From assembly GCA_013397455.1 (NCBI GenBank), contig VYZB01000272.1, positions 487,337-551,336 of the forward strand: a stretch of DNA of 64,000 bases, in the 5' to 3' direction. Positions within the stretch are counted from its first letter, which is position 1. Every line of letters starts with the position of its first letter. The notes under the pieces are model-generated. The model was given only the letters and a program-made list of their open reading frames with translations. It ran no database searches and was not told where the DNA came from. Positions 38,413 through 50,009 of the stretch are shown here, in pieces. The translations under genes and the position numbers were made by a program. The DNA comes from Crotophaga sulcirostris (lineage: Eukaryota; Chordata; Aves; Cuculiformes; Crotophagidae).

Positions 38413-41400
38413 TATGCTTCTGTCCCTGAAATGTTACAGCTAAGGGAATACAAGTCCAAGTGTAAGGAATATTATCAGTGTATACATGCTTATACCAGTG
38501 CAGGACTGGAAAATAAACAACAGAATATACACACAGTTTACCTGCATACACTTATATGCATTAACTGATTTGAGAACATCCACAAATCTTTTTGCTGAAG
38601 CAGTGACACCAGTGCAAAACCTAGGTTTTGAGCAGGGCTCATTCTGCACCAGATTCTAGCTTCCACCACAAGGGTGGATGCTGAGCTAGGAGTAGCCAGG
38701 ATATTCAGAAACAAGGTGCTTGAGGACTCTTTCTCCACCTTAGCCTAGTGTCACATAAGGACAGGTATCTAACCTGCCTCTTCCCTTACCACCCAGACTT
38801 ATGCGCAGTGTTGTTTCAGTAGGCAGAGAACATGCTTGTTGCAGAGGTGCTACTGTATTGAACAACTTAGGAAATCCTAATTTAAAAGTAGCAGAACTTT
38901 GCTGAACATCCAGTAATGGAAAGAAGAGCAGGGAAGTAGATTAGGATCAGCATTTTTGTGCATAGACAACTAACCATAATAAATACAGCTGTCTCTTTTT
39001 TTATGTTATTACCTTATGTGAAACAAAATACTACTTGGATTCCTCCTCCCCACTTTTGTTTTCCCTTTGGATTGCAAAAACATGATAGATACACACTGCT
39101 CTGTGCCCAGGTACACGGAAACAACATCTTGCTGTCAAGAATCCCCAGAAAAAGAAGTTTCCTTATGATGTGTTTATGAGACAGCCCTTTAATAAGTGAC
39201 ATTTCATAAACAATATTTAATAATACAGAATTACTGAATACCAAGTTGTCTTTTACCTCGTTTTGAACCCTAAGCATCAAATTAACTGCTACTGTAACAT
39301 CACTACTGCAACTCAGAGTCATATCAGAGATAAATTTAGCATGCCCATCTTTGATTTGGGGCTTTATCTGGCAAGCTTTTCAAAAAAATTCCACACATAA
39401 ACTCTCCTCTCTCCAGCAGCAAACTGAATGATTCAGGAAGCCATCCTTTTTGTAGAAAGCAATACAACCTCTGGAACAGTTTTCACAGTTATCAAAAGAA
39501 TAAAGAAATACACAAGCTGATATAAATGAGAATAAAAGCAGCCCTTGAGTTCCATTAAACATACTTTCTTTGTAGTATCTGAAGTTTTACATGCCTCTTT
39601 GTAACCTGGGAAACTGCCAGGGGGCAAATCTGCAAAGTAATATCTGCACACTGCTTTTTGGTAATTAGGTAAAAAGAAACTATGGAAGACCAAGTATCAT
39701 GAGTAAAGAAGGCAAACTTGCTAATGGACTCATCAGCAGAGGGGAATGTCCATGGAAGATAAGGAATGTAGTTAGACAAGAAACCAAAAGATGTCACGTG
39801 AGCTGCCAAACCAAAAGAAAAGCATCTTCCACCGCAGGGGAGAATTGCTGTATCCAGGAGCTGGAGCAGTCAGTTGAAAATATTGTTTCTGGTAACTCTT
39901 TTTTTTTGACATATATTTCAGTCCTACAGTTGAAGAAATTCTTCTTAGCTAGCTAAACCCTGATTTACAGAAAAATAACTTGGATATCACTCACTCAAGC
40001 AAGGATGGAGTATTTATGAGTTTGGCTTTTTTTTCTTAATTAACAAGGATTATTACTTTGACCCTTGAATCTTCTGAAAAATGTTTAAAGGATGGGACTT
40101 TAAGTGAGCACTGATTTCTGGGCTTGATAGTTTAACAAATTTAATATCAGTTCTTTTCATATTAGAAAACACACACAGATATATACCAGCTGATATTCCC
40201 AGAGCAGCTGGTTCTTAAATGCATTTTCTCTGAGGATGACCAACAGTGTAGCTACTGCATTTCTTAATGAATTCAGAGCAGGGCTATAGATTTCAAATGA
40301 AAGGGAATGTTCAAGTAGGCTGTGACCAAAAGAGCAATTTTAATTTGGTTGCAAGATATGTACTTCAATGTATACTATGTGATAAATCTGTGTTCCGTTT
40401 TCCCTGATGCTACTTAAGTTTTTACTGAAACGATTATTAAAGGTAAATCTTGAGTACAGGCAGCAAGATTTGTCTTAGTGTATGCATTAATGAATCCAAT
40501 TCGGGGACTGATATCATCCATTGGCATGGAGCAGCCTATTGTCAGAGCTGGGTTCATCATAGGAATGTGGTGGTCAAATACAAATGAAAGCTATTCCAGT
40601 GAAAGTCTATTTAAAATACCTGACTGCAGCCACAGACATATTCTATTTCTTAAAGTAACTGCTTCAAAGTCAGCTTCCTTCCTTTTTATATTTTAACCTT
40701 TTCCAGTATTTTAAAGCTCATACAAATATGGATGACTGAGCTTGAGGAGGCATGCCTTACCCAAAACTCTTCTACTAGTTTCAGATTGCAGAGTCTTAAT
40801 AACATGAGCCAAGCAAATTATTCATAGTAAAAAAACCCTGACCTAGTAGGGCTTTTGCTAATGTTCTACAGCAGATGTGAGTTTCCTTATGTCAACTCAC
40901 CACTGGAATGTGTTTAACAAGGTCCTTCTTCCTAAGTCATGCGTAGCTTGAATTCAAGACAGGCTGCTAAAACTGGTCAGAACAGCCTCTCAGGGCTGCT
41001 TATGTTGTTTGACAAGATGAGCCTTGTACAGAAACACAGAGAAGCTGGTTTCTGCAGATGAGAACTTGAGTGTTCTGGGAGAGAACTGGCTAGAAGAGAA
41101 TAAGTATTGGATCAGGCTGTGTCAAACGGAGGTAACTTTTTTTTTTTCTGAACTTACCACCACCTCCTGCGTCAGAGTTCAGCTTAATGGGAAGCACAGC
41201 AGAGGACTTTCATTACTTCAAATCTTCATAATTATAGTCAAAAAAATCATGTGCTACATCCATGAAAACTCTCAGAAAATCTGAGGCATCTGGTCCAGAA
41301 TTTAAGGTGGCAACTCTGCAGGATTACATTTCTCCAGAAAAGAGCCTAAAGTATGTGTTACAGAAGCATGTGGGACTTAACAACCAGGGCTGCCAAAAAT

Positions 41401-44400
41401 CAGCCTGGTAACAGTTCCAAGTTTTGGCAGAATTGGTTTTGAAAATCAAGTATTCCTAGGAAAGGTTTGCTCTGATTTCACAGCTGTTTTATTGTTGTGA
41501 CACTGTAGATGTCTATTCTAGACTTCACCTAAAAGCCAAGAAGTGATCTGCAAGTACAAAGATCATGCAAAATCCTGTAGTTGGGGTTGCAGTGTCCTTC
41601 CCAAGCTGGCATCTAGGACACAACCACACACCATTTGTGCACTGCCCATAAGCTCTCCTTCTCACGTTGTCCCCAGTGGCTCTGCAACAAGCAGAAGAAA
41701 ACAGCTAGAGTGCAGGTCCCCTGGGATGGTCTACAGAGTTCCAAACCGTCAGCTAAACAAATGTAACCTCCTGCTTCGGATGTGGAGTAGCTTGGACAAG
41801 GAATGTGAGAGATAACTCATGCCAAATGCCATGATGGCATTCTCAGAAAAGCCTGATTAGTTATGTAATTGTACTTTAAGCACCTATATTGCTTATTCCT
41901 CTGATCTCTTTCTCAGTGCTGTGGCAGAATGAGTCCCTGTGGATTAGCTTGTCAATAGGCAACCCTATTTAGTGGGTATCTTTGCTGCAAGGCAGTCTTG
42001 GCTTCCCACTCATTCAGTTAGCAATTTTTATATTTAGCTATTTTCTGGAAACAGAGCTCCAGCTGCAGCACATAGCGATTACTTTGGATGGATCTTGTTT
42101 TTCCTCAGGACATGTCTTTTCCTTGGTGTAGACTGAACAGTCTAGCTAGAAATATGTCACTTTGTCTGAATAGAATTTTGAAGAACAAGTATGTTCAACT
42201 AGTATGGGTCCAGATCTGTGTTAGATCTTGATGGGACTTGCAGCCATCCCACATTCTTCTTTTCAGTCCTTTTGGGTGCATATTTCTGTTATTAGAATTG
42301 ATTGTTGTAAATGCCAAAGGTATTCTAGGGCAATTTTACTAATTAAAAGCTCCAGGGAGAAAAGACATTCCAAGGTGTCTCAGTACACTCTGCCTCTCTA
42401 ACATCATGAGATGCCAAGATCGTGCTTCATTCTCTTGTAGAATGATGCTATATACTTTTAAATAAATGGATGCTGAGTGTCATCTTCCAGAACTGAGTGC
42501 AAATCAGGCAACGATGCAGTAATCCTTATGGAGGTATTTTCTACACACGTAGTTAAATTGCTTTGGCATCTGCTGTGCTGAATGTCTTGCAGCAAGCTGT
42601 TGGTAAAGAACTGATGGAAGTAACCTGCCAGTTTTTATGAGTTTTAGGATCTTCATTTTGATACCTTTAACATAGCTATCAAAACACACAGTCTCACTGA
42701 TGATGGTTAGTCTGACACGTAGGACTTGATGCAGCCATTTCTTGAATCCAGGTGCAGGTTGCATCTGTACAGCTGGATGAAATACAATAAAAAAATAAGA
42801 ACTTTCGAAGATACTGCTCTTGAAAAATATTGGGAAGATGTTGTGGAAGATGAACAAAGAGGATTTCTGGTTTAGTTTTCCAAAAGCAGACAGATGTCTT
42901 GCTAGCAAAACACATCGTGTGGCCAAGCAGAACACAAGCAGCCTTTGTCCTAGAAGTAACCTTGCTGCAGCAGACAGCACCCCTCAGAAGGCTGGGAGGG
43001 GGCTGGCCCTATGCTTATCCAAAGAATACCCACTAGTAGCCTCTTCAAAATGAAAGGTGATTAAAAGCCCTAAACTCAGATCTGCTGAGTGCACTTATGC
43101 CGGAAAGGTACTCTGTTACCTTGAAATAACTGATGAGCAAGACTTGAACATACTCCAGAAGTACCACACTGTGCTCTGTATTCCGTAACCCAGACATACT
43201 CACTGCTGCTGCTCCTGAACCCTTGTGGCAGGAAGTTTACACACTCCAGGGGTAGTACTGCAGGCTTCCTGTGACTCCTGCTTCTTCAGGAAGCCCACAG
43301 CAAGCTGCTGCAGCCTTACTTGGGACTTTCAGGGGAAGAGTTTCCTGCTAGGGACAGGATAATACCCCTTGACTTACGCAGCCTTTTCCGCTGACCCAAC
43401 TGCTCAAGAAGCAGTGTTGATAAACACGGACGGCAGAAAGGCTGAGCTTGTTTTCAAACAGAGCAAAAGTAGATACATGTCAAATTCTAAATGCTACAGA
43501 AACACTTCATTAAGTTAAAACTCTTTATCAGAGAGCAAGGGCACCTCCCAAGCACAACTATACAGATAATATTCCTGAATTGGATCAAGTCTACTTAGTA
43601 TCTTCTTATCAGCTTTAACTAAGAGAACAGTGTTGCAATTACAGGCTATAAAGTAAATCGAACATCGTACTTGCTTTATACAAATAATTGCTAGAAACTT
43701 GACAGTATCTTAACTCTTTTCTTCAAGAAGTTAAAAAGTGAGGGGAGTAGAGGCAGTTTGGCTCAGCATCACAAAAAATAAAATCCAATCCTGCAAAGTA
43801 ATAACAAAAAATTCAGTAGGACCTGAAATTGGTCTAATGAAATGTAATTTTATCTATTGCTATAACATCTTTCTTGATAGGTCTTACATTTCTGAAGTCT
43901 CATTTAAAATACTGCCATGGAAGCATTGTGATAAAAAGAAATGTGTTGGTTACCAAGCAGCTGCAACATTTCAACAGTATCATTTAAAACTACGGAACAA
44001 CCATCAGTATCGTTCTCAACAGTGAATCAGGAAAGTGATTTGCTTCACGTACCTTTTTTTCATTCATATACTATCCTATCTGCTCCACTGAAAAAGTCAG
44101 ATGGGTTATTCCCTTTCTAAGAAATACCAGATGTCCCCTTCTATCTGCCAACACACACTTTTCTATAAGCAGATAATCAATCTGTTTACTTCTAATGAAA
44201 ACATTCTACAAATCCGTCAAATAAAGTACTGCAGCGTTGTTAATACAACACCACAAGGAGAGATAATGTAACATCGTCCTAAGTCACTACTAACACAAGA
44301 TTCTTATGCTATATTTCTAGTATTCTGTTTGATCCCATTTATAAACTTCAAGAAATGGAACTCCAACACCTTCCTGTAAACACACAGTATGCAATGTATA

Positions 44401-45683
44401 TGTTGCAATAATTTGCAGCAAACATAACAAAATACTGCAGAAGCACAAATACACTACAGAATCTGGCAGAATGAACGCAAACAATGTGTTTAGTGCCTTG
44501 AATTTACCAGAATCCACTGTGTCTTTATGCATGTGTACTCCCATTGCTCTGCTTTCCACAAAAGGGAGATTCCAGGCCATTTATTCATAAATTCCTGGGA
44601 TGACTCTCCCTTCTTGTTTGTGTTTTGGTTTTTTTAATCGTATTTACATTCTTGTGTGTGGGTTAGGAATTTAGGTTTGTTTGCGATGAAACATCAAAGT
44701 TGAGTCCCAAATTTATAATGTGCTGTAATATTCTTTGCACCTTCCTACAAGAGGATGACAGAAACACATGTGGTTACCAAGTTTTATGCAACGTTAATGG
44801 GATTAAACTAATCTGCAAACCTTTGTATGATGTGATCTTGTTTCACCATTCAGTTTTTCTCATGTTATTCTCCCTGCTGTTTGCTTATTGATTTTCTGTT
44901 TTATTTTTCAGATTTCTAAAAGTTTTCTAGATCCTCATGTGAAATAAAATAATTATTACTGGGCTGTGAAAATGCGAGTATATTCAGTTGCTGTATTTAA
45001 TTCTGTTTGTCAGAAAGTGCCATTTTAATCCTGACATATGCATTGCACAAATATGTGGCCCATAATATTTCTCCACATAGCAGCATGATGGTTACCGTAC
45101 AAATCATACCCTCACACACAGGAAATTATCAGCAGTCAAAGCAGATAAAAGCTCAAACTGAGATTGCAGTATTTTTTCATAGACAGTCTTCTCAGTTATC
45201 AAAAGGTACAGAGGTAATTTAGCAGAACTGCTAATAAATAAAAAGTCCTCAAGTTCTGCAGGACAGCTTTGGTTTTCCAGAATCACTTGAGAGTGAAGAC
45301 AAAGAGATTGTGGGGTTTGCAAGAGGTGCCAGGAAGAGAGAGCATACTGAGATTCTCTTCAACATAAAGTTAACTGAAGTGGTAATTTGAGCATTACCTG
45401 AGAAACTATTTCTCTCCCAAATATAGTGAGGTTTTTCAGGCAAAATATTTACATCCGAAACTGTAGGAGCCGCAATTCAAATTCGCACAATGCCTCAGCT
45501 GCTAGCAGAACAATATAGAGGAGCAATCCATTTATGCTTTGCAGGCTGAATATTCAACTGTAGTTTGGGATCCTTCGTCACCAGGATTTGTGTCACTTTG
45601 CTCTTTCGGCTGCTTGCGTCTGTGCTTGTGAGGAAGATTAACATCCATCCGTAACCTCTGAATTACAAACTAGGCTGGGGAAC
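38413..45683. other. Intergenic, no supported gene
   Basis: The largest repeat-poor block of the interval (about 7.3 kb), AT-rich. The 158-codon minus-strand frame at 42504-42980 is the longest non-repeat, non-genic open frame, but I recognise no domain, so I do not call it. No transposable element was recognised. Confidence 0.4.
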
Positions 45684-45764
45684 TGATGATCTGGTTTAGT
45701 AGTGGCCTGGTACGGTTGGACTCGATGACCTCAAAGGTCTTTTCCAAACAATTCTATGGTTCTA
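45684..45764 (+). mobile_element. Short CR1 3'-terminal fragment
   Basis: GATCTGGTTTAGTAGTGGCC, TACGGTTGGACTCGATGACC and TCAAAGGTCTTTTCCAAAC, then AATTCTATGGTTCTATC. Same subfamily as the 27.9-28.9 kb copy, judged by the GATCTGGTTTAGTAGTGG block. Confidence 0.9.
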
Positions 45765-47483
45765 TCTGCCTTAAAAAATAGATGCATCTATTTTTAAATA
45801 CATTTCTATATTCTAAATAAAATACATATATAGATTTTCACTTGGTTTATTTTTCAGATGGATTAGAATCCTGACCTGGTTCTCAGTTCAGCCACACAAA
45901 GAGCTGCAGCCACAGCTAAGGGTTGGTGCACTGTGTTGCAAGGGCAGGAACGAGGAGCAGGTAGGAACCAGTAGTACAGCAAAGGCTGCACGGCATCAAG
46001 CCACAGCTTTATTTATGATGTGGCAGCTTTTGCCTGGACTAGGAAAGAAATTAATTTCAGTTCCTTACAGTTGTGTTAGCTCTGCAGAAGAGACCTGTAT
46101 TCTCCATGAGTTCATTTAGTAACCATGACTCAGAGTGATTCCTTTATTGCAAAGCCAAACCAAAATTCCAGCACACTTATACAATAAACTTTGACCATAT
46201 CTTAATTATATATGGGCATGCTGTCCGCTCAGGAAAACAGGTCATCACACATGACAACAATCTCCAGCGAGTGCTAACTAGACAGAATTCCTAATTTTAA
46301 AGATTTGCATCCATCTGAAATTTCCCTGGGGCTTGCCTTCCTAATGCCCCAAGTTCACCCCTACATTTCCTGTCCTCACCATCCGTGCCGCAGGATGCAC
46401 GGAGGAGAGACTGGTTCTGTGCTAATGTTTAAACCTCTCCCCTCAGGAGCGCTCCAGCTCTGCAGAGATAAGATGAAGCTTTTGCATACCCACCAGTGTT
46501 CAGTGAGTGTGGGCCATTGGGTGGGAGGTTGGTTGACAGTGCTGACACAGCCTGGTGACTCCACGCCAGGCTCCAGTGGTTGTGTCTGAGCTGGCCATGC
46601 CCTTCCAGGTGTCACACAGTTCTGGCCAGCAGCTGGTGCTCTTCCTTCCCCAAACAAGAGCTTAATTGCACGGAGTCTCAGACCAGTCAAACACTGTAGC
46701 TGCCTCAGGGTCTGAGGATGTTATGCTATCCATCCTTCCCAGCCATCTCAGCCTTGGTGCTTCGAAGAAAAACCTAAACAAAAATTAATTCAGTCTCACA
46801 AATCTTGATCACAATTCTCAGCCAAGCCCTACAAAAATACCTTACACTTCATATCCTGTTGTAACATGGATATTGTTGAGCAAAGACGTATCACTGGCGT
46901 GCCTTGGTTCCAATGGAATTCCAGCAAGGATCTAAATGAAAGGCAGAAAGGGCCTCGTCACATTTTCAGTGTGTGGAGCATCTCCTGTGGTCTCACGTTT
47001 GCAACACAAAGCTCCACTCACACACTGGCCAGTGTAACTCACAGCCCCTCACTGAAAGACTTCAATAGACGAAAAAGGGGAGCGAGAGCATTTATTGAAG
47101 TAGCAAAGAACCAAAAAAGATTACATCAGAAATTTAACACAAGATGGATAAATTGAGTCATGTCAGTCCGTATCTGAAATAAAAGATGACCTCTTTACTA
47201 TGTACTAATATTGCTTGAACAGTCTTACTTGAATAACACAGATCCGTAGCCCTGGTAAAGCAGAGAATGTGTTTTTAGGGCGTTAAAAGCACTTACTCCT
47301 CGCTTCATTTGGGTCTGCTTCAGCAACTGTGGGACGTGCCTGAGTGATCAAATGTGGGCAGGCAAGTGTCAGGTCTACCTGCACTGCAAATCACTGATGG
47401 CAACAAGCAGAGGCTGCCTTCCTAGTAGATCCGCCTCTAAAAGCAGGGCTTACCGTTCTAGTTTTTTCTTTATTGGCAGAAAT
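45765..47483. other. Intergenic, nothing recognised
   Basis: No supported gene or repeat. Confidence 0.35.
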
Positions 47484-47700
47484 CATAGAATCACAGAACG
47501 GTTTCAGTCAGAGAGGACCTCAAATCCCATGTAGTCCCACCCGCCTGCCACGGGCAGGGACACCTCCCACTGGATCATGGGGCTCAAAGCCACATCCAAC
47601 CTGGCCTTGAACACCTCCAGGGATGGGGCAGCCATGACTCTCTCAGCCTGTTCTTGGATGGGAGGTGCTCCAGCGCTCAGATCATCTTCATGGCCTCCTC
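47484..47700 (-). mobile_element. CR1 LINE fragment, minus half of a head-to-head pair
   Basis: It starts CATAGAATCACAGAACGG, then GGGCAGGGACACCTCCCACT and TCCAGGGATGGGGCAGCC. It then jumps (internal deletion near 47636) to the upstream CR1 region, complement of GAGGAGGCCATGAAGATGATC. It abuts a plus-strand CR1 at about 47700. Confidence 0.88.
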
Positions 47701-47708
47701 TCCATCCA

Positions 47709-48049
47709 AGGGCTGGAGGACCTCCTGTATGAGGACAGGCTGAGAGAGTTGGGGTTGTTCAGCCGGAGAAGAGAAGGCTGTGGGGAGACCTTAAAGCAGC
47801 CTCCAGTACTGAAAGGGGCTCCAGGAAAGCTGGGGAGGGGCTCTTGATCAGGGAGTGCAGGGACAGGATGAAGGGGAAAGGTTTTGAGCTGCTAGTGGGG
47901 AGATTGAGATGAGATCTTAGGAGTGAAATGTTTTGCTGTGAGGGTGGGGAGGCCCTGGCCCAGGTTTCCCAGAGCAGTGGTGGCTGCCCCATCCCTGGAG
48001 GTGTTCAAGGCCAGGTTGGATGGAGCTTTGAGCCCCCTGATGCAGTGGG
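47709..48049 (+). mobile_element. CR1 LINE fragment, plus half of a head-to-head pair, cut by the gap
   Basis: GGGCTGGAGGACCTCCTGTATG, GGGGTTGTTCAGCCGGAGAAG, GGGCTCCAGGAAAGCTGGGG and TGGGGAGGCCCTGGCCCAGG, up to CCCTGATGCAGTGGG, where the Ns begin. The last ~110 bases of the element should lie in the gap. Confidence 0.9.
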
Positions 48050-48790
48050 NNNNNNNNNNNNNNNNNNNNNNNNNNNNNNNNNNNNNNNNNNNNNNNNNNN
48101 NNNNNNNNNNNNNNNNNNNNNNNNNNNNNNNNNNNNNNNNNNNNNNNNNNNNNNNNNNNNNNNNNNNNNNNNNNNNNNNNNNNNNNNNNNNNNNNNNNNN
48201 NNNNNNNNNNNNNNNNNNNNNNNNNNNNNNNNNNNNNNNNNNNNNNNNNNNNNNNNNNNNNNNNNNNNNNNNNNNNNNNNNNNNNNNNNNNNNNNNNNNN
48301 NNNNNNNNNNNNNNNNNNNNNNNNNNNNNNNNNNNNNNNNNNNNNNNNNNNNNNNNNNNNNNNNNNNNNNNNNNNNNNNNNNNNNNNNNNNNNNNNNNNN
48401 NNNNNNNNNNNNNNNNNNNNNNNNNNNNNNNNNNNNNNNNNNNNNNNNNNNNNNNNNNNNNNNNNNNNNNNNNNNNNNNNNNNNNNNNNNNNNNNNNNNN
48501 NNNNNNNNNNNNNNNNNNNNNNNNNNNNNNNNNNNNNNNNNNNNNNNNNNNNNNNNNNNNNNNNNNNNNNNNNNNNNNNNNNNNNNNNNNNNNNNNNNNN
48601 NNNNNNNNNNNNNNNNNNNNNNNNNNNNNNNNNNNNNNNNNNNNNNNNNNNNNNNNNNNNNNNNNNNNNNNNNNNNNNNNNNNNNNNNNNNNNNNNNNNN
48701 NNNNNNNNNNNNNNNNNNNNNNNNNNNNNNNNNNNNNNNNNNNNNNNNNNNNNNNNNNNNNNNNNNNNNNNNNNNNNNNNNNNNNNNNNN
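48050..48790. other. Assembly gap of 741 N
   Basis: The left flank is a CR1 copy and the right flank an extremely GC-rich CpG island. The gap probably hides the end of the CR1, the 5' part of the CpG island, and the LNX-family transcription start. Long open frames crossing this stretch are artefacts of N. Confidence 0.97.
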
Positions 48791-49076
48791 CGGGGAGGGA
48801 GCGCGGAGAGGGCCTGGGGAGAGAGTGTGAGGGAAGCCAACAGAGAGAGAGTAAGGAGGGGCAGAGCCGGGGTTGCCGGCGGATGAGAGCGGCCGAGGCG
48901 GGTGCGCTTCGCGCCAGCCCCGAGGGGCGCGGGAGCCGCGGGCGGGGCGGTGGGGCGGGAGCACCTGCGCCGCCTCCTCCCCGCACGTACGCGCCCGCGT
49001 TCCTCCCGCCCGGAAGCGTGAGGCGGCGCGCGCCGCGGGCGGGCACGGCCGAGGTGCCCTCGCCTGCCGCCCGCAG
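48791..49076 (+). other. Probable non-coding first exon of the LNX-family gene (5' end uncertain)
   Basis: The CpG island contains CCCGCAG/GTGAGAGC, a near-perfect splice donor with the exon ending at 49076. No supported start codon precedes it. Joined to the acceptor at 61537 it would give a 5' UTR spliced directly upstream of the first coding exon. The start of transcription is not visible and may be in the N gap. Confidence 0.5.
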
Positions 49077-49204
49077 GTGAGAGCGACGGGGGAGGGGTGG
49101 GGGGTGATCGGCCCCCGGGGAGGGCGGGAGAGGGTGGGAGAGGGTCCCCATCCTCAGCTGTGGCCGGGCGGCACCTCCTGCCGCTTCGCAGCCCCGTCTC
49201 AGCC

Positions 49205-49466
49205 CGGGGAACGCGGCGGATCCTGCCCCATCCAAACCCTCGTCCCAGTCGCGGGAAGGCGACGGATCTCGCCCCGTCCCAACCCCATCCCGGCCCCGGG
49301 AGAAGGCGGCAGCTCCAGCCCCGACCCAGCCCCGGGAAGGTGGCAGCTCCTGCCCCATCCCAGCCCCGGCAGCTCCTGCTCCATTCCAATCCCGAGCCCC
49401 GGGGAAGGCGGCAGCTCCAGCCCCGTCCCAGCCCTGGGGAAGGCGGCAGCTCCAGCCCCGGGTTCG
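49205..49466 (+). repeat. GC-rich degenerate minisatellite
   Basis: About six imperfect units of roughly 34-45 bases built from GGCAGCTCCAGCCCCG, TCCCAGCCCCGGGGAAGGC and variants (CGGATCTCGCCCCGTCCCAAC). It lies immediately after the presumed exon 1 donor, within the CpG island. It accounts for the repetitive Pro/Gly/Ser open frames on both strands here. Confidence 0.8.
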
Positions 49467-49606
49467 CCCCTCCGCACCCCGACTGTGCGGGCCCCCCCGA
49501 GCCCCCTGTCCCGGGCCGGAGGGGCAGAACGCCCTTGCTCGGAGCTGGAGAGGCACGAGGTTGGCAGGTTCCTGGTGCTGCGCTGATGGTTCGCGAAGGG
49601 AAAGCC

Positions 49607-49614
49607 TATAAATA
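49607..49614 (+). promoter_or_regulatory. TATA-like element at the edge of the CpG island
   Basis: TATAAATA in the context AAAGCCTATAAATAGAAGTG, followed about 30 bases later by a GC-bearing stretch (GGCGAGCAACGCGGCGG). It could be an alternative start site. Sequence match only. Confidence 0.2.
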
Positions 49615-49744
49615 GAAGTGGAGATAACAGGCAGAGGCGAGCAACGCGGCGGTAGGGGATGTTTTGGAAATGCCTTAAAGGTTGGGAATGCAGGTGATGT
49701 TAAAGATGAGGCGATGCTCTGGAGAGGCTTGGGAAGAAACTGGA

Positions 49745-50009
49745 GAGGAGGTTGCAGCAAAGTGGGTGCTGGTCTCTCAAATAACAAGTGATGGTTATGA
49801 GAGGGAATGGCCTCAAGTTGTGACAGGGGAGGTTTAGATTGGATAGTAGGAACGATTTATTCACAGAAAGGGTTCTCAGGCACTGTCAGTGGTGGAGTCC
49901 CCAACCCTGGAGGGGTTTGAGTAGACGAGGTGCTCAGGGATACGGACAGGTACAGTTGGACTCAATGATCTAAGAAGTCTTTTCCAACCAAACGATTCTA
50001 GGACTCTAC
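49745..50009 (+). mobile_element. CR1 LINE 3' fragment
   Basis: AGAGGAGGTTGCAGCAAAGTG, GAGGGAATGGCCTCAAGTTG and GGTACAGTTGGACTCAATGA, then CCAAACGATTCTAGGACTC. A diverged copy in intron 1 of the LNX-family gene, sense to it. Confidence 0.88.

Larger units (their letters stand above)
48791..49625 (+). promoter_or_regulatory. CpG island, probable promoter of the LNX-family gene
   Basis: Strongly GC- and CpG-rich block, sharply different from the AT-rich flanks. It has adjacent GC boxes GGGCGGGGCGG and TGGGGCGGGA (about 48940-48960) and many CGCG/GCGC words. It ends near 49625, where composition returns to normal. It lies 12 kb upstream of, and on the same strand as, the first LNX coding exon, which is the usual layout of LNX genes with a non-coding first exon. 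The promoter role is inferred from composition and position. Confidence 0.7.

Noticed and set aside
42504..42980. 158-codon minus-strand open frame
   Set aside because: No recognisable domain, no supported splice context and AT-rich composition. Probably chance, although it is the longest such frame outside repeats.
47892..49787. Very long open frames (up to 631 codons) on both strands around the gap
   Set aside because: They are open only because N is read as an unknown residue, and the rest is CR1 sequence or CpG-island minisatellite.
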